A DNA stretch of 64,000 nucleotides from Centropus unirufus. Lineage: Eukaryota > Chordata > Aves > Cuculiformes > Centropidae. The stretch lies in assembly GCA_013397695.1 (NCBI GenBank), contig VYZI01000035.1, positions 2,894,316 through 2,958,315 on the forward strand, given 5' to 3'. This document shows, in pieces, positions 51,701-61,511 of this stretch. Position 1 is the first letter of the stretch. Each line of letters opens with the position of its first letter. The notes under the pieces are model-generated. The model worked only from the letters and a program-made list of their open reading frames with translations. It had not been told where the DNA came from and ran no database searches. The translations under genes were made by a program, and so were the position numbers.

Positions 51701-52830
51701 TTATAAAATATATTTAAAAATATCAAAAAACTGCTTCAAAACATGTGCTTCGTCCTTTGATTTGAATTGCAGCTTTTAACTTGTTGCCAGTTAAAACTTC
51801 TGTTTCTTACAAAAGCTCAGCTTCCCTTCTTCATTGTTCCATGTTTAGACAAAATTCCTGGTTGAGATCTTTTGCAGGACTACTAAACCGATATATTTGC
51901 AAAACTAAAGGAAAATCCCTTCAGCTATTTTAGAATCACAAAATACCCCACACACATATACACACCTTTGTAGCTCTTAGTGATCTTGAAAGCTTGTGGC
52001 TGAAGGGATACAGTCTCTGGAGAGAGCAGGTCAGGTGTGGGCAGCTGATTTTTAAGAAGTGTTTTATGCAGGGATTTCATTATACTCACATAAATTCTTT
52101 CCTAGGTCAGGCATCTGACCTAGGGCTACATGATGTGATTATTTTTGTGCTCTTCCAGATAAAGGCACTGCTTAAGAACCCATAGCTTTGGAAAAGGCCT
52201 TTGGGGATGAGCAGCAGGCAATGGCCGCCTGTGACACAAGACCAGCACCTTTTTTTTTCTGTGACTCTGTATGCTTCACCTTAGCCAGACATAGAAAGCT
52301 GAGATTTAAAGTATGAAAGAGGCTGCAGTACATTTCCCAGAAGAAGTGCATAGATCTATTCTTCCTTTACAGGCTAGTTTCTTAACTAAAGCCTATATTA
52401 TGTCTTCTGCAGAGCAAAAACTTTAAGGCAAAGAAGAATGGGTCTAACACAGAATTTTAGCATCAAAAAGAAAAAAAAGTACTGTCGTAATGAGCTCTCT
52501 TTTGGAGTTTCAGCTCCTTATAGCAGTTATTCCCCCTTATGAATGTCTGGAAATTGCTGAACACTTTGTGGTCACTACCATCGGCAACTAATGAATAAAA
52601 ATGATGGTGATTATATCACAGGAACCAGAACTCTGAAAGGCTTTAATCACAACAATGTAACAGATTAATTAGAATGTCCAAAAACACAGAAACAATCCAT
52701 CTGATTTTGAGATGCTTGAGTGGGATTTTTTACAAGTGTACAGAGAATTTTAATAACATGGAAAATCAATTATACTTACAAGATGTATAATAATCATAAA
52801 TACATAGTAAATGTTAATGCCAACTCTGAT
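42790..52830. other. Long AT-rich non-coding stretch, no gene seen
   Basis: About 10 kb with no supported gene, RNA or clear transposon. The open frames (60-97 codons) show no recognisable domain. A possible but unconvincing MIR-like phrase (GTTGCCCATCTGTAAAACC) lies near 50947. Several AT-rich palindromic runs, for example around 49455-49475, have no assigned role. Confidence 0.5.
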
Positions 52831-52875
52831 ATAATGCCTTGCATCAGTGGATCTCAAAGCACTTCATAAAGGACG
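52831..52875 (+). repeat. Probable ancient CR1-L3/MIR-type fragment
   Basis: ATAATGCCTTGCATCAGTGG runs directly into ATCTCAAAGCACTTCATAAA. That matches the order of a phrase found near the 3' end of amniote CR1-L3-type repeats, where a 'CCTTTCATC.GAGGATCTCAAAGCGCTTTACAAA' string is typical. The fragment is short, but the phrase is distinctive. Confidence 0.55.
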
Positions 52876-55380
52876 TATTCATTAGCATCATAATGAAAGC
52901 AAAATTGGTTTTGCTAATTTGCATTATCTGCAGGTCTGTATGATCAGGGTAAGAAAGCGGGCAGATAGTTGTGTGCGCAGGTAAGTCGGTAATTTAACTT
53001 ATTTATTGGGATGTGGAAAGTGAATAATGGGAGTTGAAATGTTTTGAAAGCCTAATAAAGAAAGGAAAAGATGAAAAAAAACCCTCTGGTTTGATCTGGA
53101 TGTGGTAAACCACAGTAAATAAAATAGAAGCAGTTGGGCTGTGCCCAGTTCTGAATTGCCTATAACATACTTCTAAAAGTTATGAGGTTGTATATGATTA
53201 AGCAATTGACTTCACACATGTGCAATCCAATATTCTGCTCTGTTTTCAGTAGTTTAATCACCCGGGGCCTGTAGAGTCCTGGTAAATACATTTAGAAGAC
53301 ATCACAGAAGCAGCATTGGAGAAAAATCTTGAGAATGACAATCCAGAGGGACTGCTTATTTTCTGTTTCCTGAAAGGTACTTAGATTTTTTTCAGTTTGA
53401 TCTAAGATTTCCTGTGTTTACCCACAGAGCTATGGTGTATATCAATAGAACATACAGTGCAGAAATGTCCCCTGAAGCACCATAATCACAGAAACAAACT
53501 CTGTCACAAATATATCTTAGAGAAGTGCTTTGTACACTGGTCACATACTTTGCATAAGGCTGTTTTTAGGCTGAGAAATATGTAACTTCAACAGTTTGCA
53601 TTTAAGAATAGGATTTGCCTGTTATTCTTTTTCAAAAGATTTTTTTTTTCATAATCAAAGTCTGCTTTTATTATTGTACATTTCATTTGGAAATTCAGAA
53701 ACTTGAAAACAGGAAAAAAAGTTGATTTTGTTGAAACTTTATTAAAATAAGTAAAAAATAACATCTTGTCTCTTAAAATCTTCTTTAATGGAATATTACA
53801 GCACTACCTTTTTTTCCCCCTTTGTTTGTTTGTTTTCCCAGTCTAGAAGAAAATTGCATAGAAGCCTTGTGGAATTTTCCATGAAGTTAAAGTTCCAGCT
53901 TATTAGCTCCCTGCTATAGGCATCCAAGAGAGACATTTGGAAAGAATGTGTTCAGACAATTAAGCTTCATTTTCTGATCCCTAATTGCACACACACAGAG
54001 GGATTTAATTTAAACATGAGTTCCTTCAGTGCTAGCAAAATTGTGTGACCTGTTGTTTGACCTATATTTTCATGGAACAGATCTTTGCTTAGGATATTTT
54101 TGTTTTGAGCACTTTGTAACACACCTTCTGCTTGGCTGCACTTTCCCCAGGTTTAAAACCATACCAATCTTAAGCTGAGTTTTCTCCGTGATACCTGCTG
54201 TAAAGATGCCATGGAATACCTCTATCCAAGTTGCTTTGCTTGAAGATATTGGCATCTGTAACTCATAATTTCTTTATATAACCTGAAGAAATAACTGACA
54301 GCATTTTAGGAATACATAAGGACTGTGACCTTAAAAGCACATTATCTATTAATTTAAATGTAATATTTATGGATCCTAGCTTGTGATGTCAGCATTTTTT
54401 TCCCTCAGCAGCTGTATGTTTTACTTTCTTGTGCCATATGCTGTTATTTTTACCCATAGAAATTGTGATTAAAATGCTGCCTAAAAAGAATGATGTCCTT
54501 TCACACTGGTTTTTGACCACTCTCCATCTGGAGGTCTCAGGGAGACCTTCAGCATCTCCATATGGTACAACGTTGTTTCTCCTTTCTAAATGCAGCTGTA
54601 AGAGAGAAAAGCATTTCTACTGATCAAACTCATATGACGAATGATGAAACAAGAGATTCAAAAGCATTCAGATAGTAAGAAGTGCTTCAAGAAAGATTAG
54701 GGAAATTCTTCAGACATTTATCACAAATTGTCCTCCAGATGCTCACTCCAATCTATCAACATCCTTTGTTAACTCCAGCCAAATCCCTTTCATTAAAATC
54801 CTGCCGTGGCTAGCTTTTAGGAAAGCAAATACAATAAATGGAGTGAAAGCATTGAGTCAAACAGTGATGTGTGATTTCTCCACATTGTATAAATGCTTGA
54901 GCTTTTATGGTACAGTTTTGCCTATGCCCTGTACTAGACCATGTTTGGACAGACCAGGGACCACACCAAATAGTTTTCCCAAGGCTGTACTGGTTTGAAG
55001 ACGAAAGAAATTTAGCTAGGTGGACACCAGCTCTGCATGCCACTTGCCCTCAGGGTCACAGGTTAGTCCCTAACCCTGTCTGCTTTTCTGCTATGGACAC
55101 AGCCAGGAAGATCCCATGTGTAATGAAGAGGCTAATTTACAACATAATGAGATTTTACATATAGATTTAATGAGATTCTCTGTTTCTTAACTCGTCATTC
55201 TACGGAAAGAAAAGTCTTCTTAGATTCAAAAGGTCATTCAGAGATGTGGGTGGAGAATGTGAGAAGTGCTGTAGACAATCTGAAATAGATTGTTTGGTTT
55301 ATCCTCATTTTTCCTGAATTATTTTAAATGATCCAGATCCAGTATCTCCTAGGGCTTTAAGGAGCCTGACTTGGCCTGGA
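52876..55380. other. Non-coding DNA, no gene seen
   Basis: No supported gene or repeat family. The open frames near 54810-55164 overlap on opposite strands and carry no recognisable domain. Confidence 0.5.
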
Positions 55381-57187
55381 GATTCTCTGCCTGAAGCAGT
55401 TTTGTATCTACTTAGTCCAGAGCCCTTGTTGTGCAGGTTAATGTCATCTATGTCTTGTTCTTACATGCCTTCATTGCTTCTCTCCCTGAACAGAGGTAGG
55501 GGAACCCCAGCTGAGAGCAGTCCATGAGTGTGGCCTGTTTTAGTGGACTCTGGGGATTCCACAGCTACCGACAACACCAAAGGGAACTGACATACTTTAT
55601 ACCTGTGTCTTTGCAAGGAACTGGGTCCAGAGCTGTGCTGAGTTCTCCTGAAACAGAATAAGCATGTTCCAACAAGACAGTGGGAGGGGCAGCATCTCTA
55701 AGACGGCCCAGCATGGTGCATGAAAAGCACTGTTTCCTACCAGTATGTACCTAATTGTATTGAATTGTAGTACTATTTCTACAGTGAGATAAGTTAATGA
55801 ACCTCAGCTGATTATGCCCTAGTTTACTTAATAGTTCACATTATTATTTAAATGTGAGGTAGTAAGTATGCCATCCTATAATGGTTCCTACTATTTCTCT
55901 TTTTTATTATAGTGCATCTGTAGTATGTAGTTTAATTATGTTTTACTCCATTCTCTATATGTAAATGAAGATAATGGTCTTTTTTGTTTGTTTTATTTTA
56001 CATGCAACAAATGTATTAGAGAAGGACTATTAGCTGGGTGGGTGAGGTCCAGAAGTGGGAGATGGGGAGATGCAGCAGGGTGTCTGTGAGTGGCCTTGAT
56101 GAGGTCAAGGGGGCTGCATTTGCTGAAGCAGGAGACCAGAGATTAGTGAACTGAGCAGCCCTCTGCCTCTTTTTGTGTAAGAGGCTCTTCTCTGCTGCTG
56201 AGAAAAACTGAGCAGCATGGTGTGAAACGGAGATACAGCTGTGAAATGGCTATAGATTTAGAAGTTAATGGGTAGTTTTTCAGCCCTGCTGAGTGCCCAG
56301 AGCTCTTTTTCTCTTCAGAGGAGTCAAAGCTGTAGAAAATCAGGCCACTGCTTTAGTTGCCTAAATAACGATTTAGGTTGCTGGCTATTATAATCCTCAG
56401 GTTTGTCATACTCATAAAAAATGGCATACTCATAAAAAATGGCATACTCATAAAAAAAATTATAACAGTTGTCTGGGAAAATATTGCTGCTTAGAAATGT
56501 CACAGTTGTTTCTTTACCACAAATCACATACACCTGGAAAGTATCTGGAAAGAACAGGGATGTGAGAAACAGGGCTGAATATGGGAACAAAAGTTAAGTA
56601 TGGGAGAAATGGAGCAGAGTGTGGAGAGAAATGGGACTGGGTGCTTTTACCTCTCTACAGCTCACCTCCTCTTCCCTGCCCCCCTATCCTCCTTACCAAG
56701 GGCTAAGTACAAGGCCTTCAACAGAAAGGAGTGCATCAAAGGTATACCAACATCTGAAGTGGGGGATGAGGCATCTGGGAGCAGGCATAGTCACCTCCCG
56801 CTTCCAGAGCAAGGCTCCACCAAGGATAAGAGGCTCGTTATTTTCTATGAAGATGGATTGCAGCTGCCAACCTGACAGCTCAGCCTACAGATGACCTGTG
56901 CTCATCACTGTAATATTATTGTAATAATAAAACACACCTCCACACCTAAGGCTACCTGTTTCCTTCCTGACTGTGGGGCAAACCTTGGCCACACCTGCTG
57001 GGCTTGCACAGTTAAGTTTTGGCACATGAAGCAAGAACTTCTTTTCCACCTACCAGTAATTAATATAGTGACTACATTCACTCAAACTTCTCCGCCCTTA
57101 GGTGTAAATTTATTATAAATACTGTAAACAAAGGAAAAACTTTGGTGGTGGGGTGGCAACCAGCCAAACAGGCATGAAGAAAAGCAA
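55381..57187. other. Locally GC-richer unassigned block
   Basis: This block is compositionally different from the surrounding AT-rich DNA, especially at about 55480-55730, 56030-56280 and 56600-56900. Two overlapping plus-strand frames (56600-56875 and 56619-56894) stay open for about 91 codons each, but neither reads as a known protein. AATAAAA occurs at about 56925. It could be the body of an old retroelement continuous with the repetitive block downstream, but I recognise no diagnostic motif. Confidence 0.3.
56407..56460. repeat. 18-bp tandem repeat, three units
   Basis: CATACTCATAAAAAATGG is repeated twice perfectly. A third unit begins at 56443 and runs into a longer A stretch. Because 18 is a multiple of three, the minus-strand frame across it shows a six-residue repeat, which is a by-product. 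Confidence 0.92.
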
Positions 57188-57395
57188 GATGTCACCAAAA
57201 CCCTAGGGACTAGTCAACAGGTTGAACTCCATTATCCATCTCCCCCAACATCCCGGGGACTTCATCAGGGTAAGCAAGAGAATAGAGGGGAAATATGATC
57301 AAAACTTCTGGGATCAGTTAACAGGCTGGATTCTATCCCTCTTCTCCCTTTACCCAGATTCAGCTGGGGTAAGCACTTTTTGTTTGTGTGTTAAA
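57188..57395 (+). repeat. Diverged ~104-bp tandem duplication
   Basis: Two units, about 57188-57291 and 57292-57395, align along their length. Each has a GATxxxxxCAAAAC-like start, then GGGACTAGTCAACAGGTTGA against GGGATCAGTTAACAGGCTGG. A pyrimidine-rich stretch follows, and each ends in GGGGTAAGCA or GGGTAAGCA (57268-57276 and 57366-57375). Repeated units of this kind are common in LTR U3 regions, but no LTR ends were identified. Confidence 0.65.
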
Positions 57396-57785
57396 TATAC
57401 ATTTTAACATCAAGCTAATTAACATCAATCTAATTGTTAGTATCTCTATTTTTTTCCTAAGCCTATCTACATGTTATCTCTACCTGGGTCTGATTGTTAT
57501 TGCTCAGTGTCTATCAGTGTGTAGCACTGCTCATCCCATGCTTGCATGTATTTGGGTGTGGTATCATAACGGGAGTATTCAATGTATTTTCACAAATGCT
57601 ATCTTCTCTGCAATTATTAATGAGCCTTATTAAGTCATGAGCTGTTATTCTTAATAAAATCAACTTGCTTATACAAGTCTGCAATTTGTTGCAACTGCTC
57701 AGAGGAGTCAAAAGGGGAGTCTCTAACTCAACCAGCTAGGCTGTTTATTGCCTTGTGATGTGGCTGGCAGAATGTGATAGGAGGT
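57396..57785 (+). other. Possible LTR-like segment with AATAAA, unassigned
   Basis: The segment lies between two internally repeated blocks and contains TTAATAAAATCAACTTGC at about 57651, a good polyadenylation hexamer followed by a GT/TG-rich stretch (GTCTGCAATTTGTTGC). This resembles the 3' part of an LTR. I could not identify TG...CA ends or a target-site duplication, nor match it to a named family, so this remains a hypothesis. Confidence 0.25.
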
Positions 57786-57980
57786 GTGATTATTAATCGT
57801 CCTTGCATGACTGTTATGTTACCTCTTACATATGTAGCAAACTGGGTGATTATCAATTACCCTTGTACAGAGCAAACTGGGTCATTATCAATTACTCTTG
57901 CATGATTGTTACATTACCTATTGTGTCTATACAAAAGAGAGTGATTATCAATCGCCCTCATGTAATTGCTACAGTTTTGA
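57786..57980 (+). repeat. Four-unit diverged tandem repeat (GTGATTATCAAT-type)
   Basis: Units begin at 57786, 57846, 57881 and 57941 with GTGATTATTAATCG, GTGATTATCAATTA, GTCATTATCAATTA and GTGATTATCAATCG. Units one and three are about 60 bp and share CTTGCATGAxTGTTAxxTTACC. Unit two is an internally deleted 35-bp version, and units one and two both end in AGCAAACTGG. Unit four is incomplete. The pattern indicates a minisatellite or a repeated regulatory block. Confidence 0.8.
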
Positions 57981-60900
57981 CTCTTACCCCACTGTCAGTT
58001 TGAAAGACTCTAGCTAGCAGGCTAAGTGATACTGTTAGGTAAAGAAAGTCAAATAGATTGATAAACCATCCTCTTGAAGTCTCTAATACATATTTTCAAA
58101 TTTACCTCTGCTACTAACATTGGAATGACACGCTTAGCAAAAATGTCTCTGTTGGATCATTTCTGATAATTTCTGACACTGGGACCCTCAGATAGCAGTT
58201 CTCCTTGTGTTGGAGGTGTTCACACCTGTTGTCTTTGGGCCAGTGCCATCCTATCACTAACTAATGAGTGAGTTTAGCCAGCAGGAAAGTTTCCAATGCT
58301 GACTGTTTTTCGCCTAGTGGTGTAAGGAGAAAAGAACTTTAGGTTCCTACTCTGGCCTAAGGCAGAGAGAATTTCTGGCAGCAGGAGAAGAGGAGGGTGT
58401 AGAGACATGCAGAGCAGATGGAGAATAGAGCCCCGTGGCACCACTGATGAAAAATACCCCAGGCTCTCTGTCAGTATCTTTTCTACAGGGTTTCAGGTGA
58501 ATAAATTCCAGAAATGCTCTGAGGTTTGGCTGAAAGAGTCTTTCAAAAGTGCCCCACATTTTAGAATGTGTGGGAAAATAGTCTGCATTGATTGAATTGC
58601 ATTTTACAGTTAATATACAGTATGTCACATAATTAGTGTCTGTGTTGTAATGTACATACACAAATGGGAAAAATAAAAGAAGAGAGAATATTCAGCCTTA
58701 ATTAGTTGTCCTTAAATACTAGGTGCTTACATATGCAACCATACTGGAGTGATGGCATACATGATGATTACTACCATTATCTAACTGAGTATATCTCTCC
58801 TTCTGGAGCCAAACCTATCTAATGAGTCTAAAATGGTATGAATATGCCCAGCGCAAGAGGGCCAACTGGGATGCTTTTAAGTTAATATGCTTTTAAGTTG
58901 TTTTACAGCATAAACAATATGGAAGAGTTGATGAATTTTAGAAAAACTTTTGCACTTCCTGACACATGAACCGCATTCCTGAACTTATTTTTAAAAAGCA
59001 TTTATACAAAACCAGTTGCTGATAGGATGCTGATCTCTTTGTCTTTCTCCTGATATCAGCAAATACCCACTTGGTCCCCAGGGAGCATTACTGTAATTCA
59101 TTTTGTCCTTATAAATCTTTCAGTTCAAAGCTAATGGTTAATCTACAGAAAGAATGACAATGCCAAAATCTGAAAGACTTGCATTTTATCACTATGATTC
59201 TTCTACTGGAAGTGTGACCTAGGCCTGGAACTATCATCTCCTGCTCCTCTGTCTCAGTGACTGATGTTATCTGATCTTTACTGTTACATCAAATCTATCT
59301 GATTGCATAAACAGAGTTTTGGAGGACACCAACATCTATTGTCAAAAATTCAGGCTCCAATGGTGAATGGATTTTATGGAGTCTGACATGAGGCTTCACA
59401 CTGACTTACTGTCCCAAGCTTGTTAGAGCAGGCAATAGACTCTTTTATCTACTTTTATCAGAGAACAGTAAATTCATACCTAGCAGTATGTGCTACCAAT
59501 CCAACACGCTGCTCAAAGTTGTATATTTTTAGTTAAGTGTTTTGCAGCAGAAAAAGAGAACTGTAATAGAATATTTATGGGGAGGGAGAGAAGATAGGAA
59601 GGGCTCTTGAGTATCAAGACTATAAGGTGTTACTCTCCAGCAGAAAGAGATTAGTGTACTACACTGGAACCACTAGAGATGCTTTGTAGCATCACAGTAA
59701 AAAATAAAAATGCATTAAACAGATTTCTGATTTTAGATTCCCTCCATTTTTGACCTCCACAACTGAGATGACTACAAGAAATTCAGAGTTTTTAAGGCTG
59801 GTTTCTCAGCTTTGCAGGAAATGTCTATTTGCACATGTGAGAATGAAACTTTCTGAAGAGAGAGGGAGAGTTGCTTTTTGGGAAATTTGACTCATATCCT
59901 CAGAATCTAAATACACCCAAAGAAATATAACAAAATTGTTCCACATCAATTTCTACTGTGGCACAGTTCTGTATATGTATATAATAGAAATGCTTGGAAA
60001 AAGGTGCCCTTTTATTTTTACTTCAGGATTTTAAAGAGACAAGCTGTAGAGGGTGGAAACTGACTCTTTGATCTAAAAAACTTAAAAAGAGGGAGCTTTA
60101 CTCTGTTCAAATAATTTCAGGTAATTTTAAGTAATCTGAATTATGTCTAGGGCTGCAAGGCTTTACATAAATGATTCACATTCAAAGATGTTCTGAATAA
60201 ACATGAATTCAGAATTCACGAGCTCTTTACAGCATCGGATTCTTTAAATAAACTTTGGATAACCCTCATGAGCTGAGGCAAGAGTAAAGTGTTCACCGTG
60301 AAAGAGGCATCAGCCTTAAAGAGAAATGATGACATAGGCTAGAAGGGTGAAGAAAAAGACAGTGGTTACACTGCGTATTAGTGCTGGCCAGATCTGAAAA
60401 AGATGCTGCCCTTTCTTTTGTACCTGTGGAATGCACAAGTCAAGGAACATTAAGAAATGAGCTAGTTTTAGTAGTAATCACATTTTTGGGAGGTTAGGAT
60501 AACCTTTTCCTACAGAGATAGGTTGGAATTCAAGATGTCACAATGTCCACCTTACAGAGTCATGGTACTGGTGAATATCTTGTTCATGCAGCCTGTCTGC
60601 ACCTCTGCAACACTGGATTCAGGCATGGATCCAGTGTGCAAACAATATGATCTCAGCTGGACACAGGATATCTGCTTCACAGGAGGTTCTGTGAAGCAGA
60701 ATCAGAGAGATAGCCAAATTGTGCCTTCATTTACAGAGGTGGCTTTGAAAATGTGTCCGCTAGGGAAGGCAAATTCCTGTGCTCCATCAACAACTGTGCT
60801 CCATCCGCAGAGTCACTTTTGGACCTTCTGAGTGATTATACTTGGTATAAAGACACGTTTATCAACACGTAATGGTACTATTAGGCTGGACATATGAAAC

Positions 60901-61080
60901 AAGATAAATGCAGGAACAATGAACCTCTTGCTTGTGCATATCTAGCTGTCAGTGAGGTCTCCAGTTCCACATAAGGCACTAAGGGTCCTAGGAGAGTTAG
61001 TATCTGGAAGACAGAGATACTTATATTGGATCAAAATGAGACATGGACTAATTCTCATTCACCTACAAAAAGATATATCT
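57981..61080. other. Non-coding DNA, no gene seen
   Basis: No supported gene, RNA or repeat family. The 102-codon frame at 60523-60831 has several cysteines but no motif I recognise, and nothing in its context suggests an exon. Confidence 0.5.
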
Positions 61081-61511
61081 AAAAAGAGTTTTGTTAGACA
61101 TCTACAAAAACATGAGCGGTATGAAAGAGATAAACAGTGTGTGTGATTATTTTATTTTCCAATATGAGATTTAGGGGACAGCAAAGTGAAACTTGCAGAC
61201 AAAAATACCAAATGGAGCTGTCTTTTCACACAACATGTAGTTAAGCTGTGAAACTACTTGTCACAGGATGTCATGGCTGTTGCATGGTATAATAATTGAA
61301 AATGGGATTAAACAACTAACTGAAGCTCAAGGAAACCAAATGCACTGTCTCCCTTTTTGAAAACTCTTGAGATGAAAATTGTTTGAGAGCGGGAAATTAT
61401 TTTTTAGGGAGGTATTATCCTGTTTGCCTTGTCTTTAACTGTTGTCTGGGCATCTGTTTCTGGATGATGTCTTAGACAGGACTATAGACCAGAATGGACC
61501 TTTTGTCTCTC
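61081..61511 (+). mobile_element. Old CR1-type LINE 3' fragment
   Basis: The sequence keeps the order of phrases of an older amniote CR1 3' region. A frame reads LLDIYKNMSGMKEINSV (61091-61140) and is followed by TTTTCCAATATGAG and TAGGGGACAGCAAAGTGAAA. Next come TTTTCACACAACATGTAGTT, AAGCTGTGAAACTACTTGTC and ACAGGATGTCATGGCTG. The 3' end has TGTCTGGGCATCTGTTTCTG and CAGAATGGACCTTTTGTCTC. It is more diverged than the other CR1 copies in the window and lacks their ATTCTATG octamer tail, consistent with a different, older subfamily. It is 5'-truncated and non-coding. Confidence 0.75.

Noticed and set aside
55855..55867. TGAGGTAGTAAGT, resembling the let-7 seed and 5' half
   Set aside because: The match stops after about 11 bases and no complementary arm forming a precursor hairpin lies within 100 bp.
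57786..57980. Regularly repeated units considered as a CRISPR array
   Set aside because: Units vary in length (60, 35, 60, about 40), the repeat and spacer parts are not separable, and the genome is vertebrate.
60523..60831. 102-codon Cys-containing frame as a secreted peptide
   Set aside because: It begins with a weakly hydrophobic stretch, but there is no clear cleavage site and no family resemblance.
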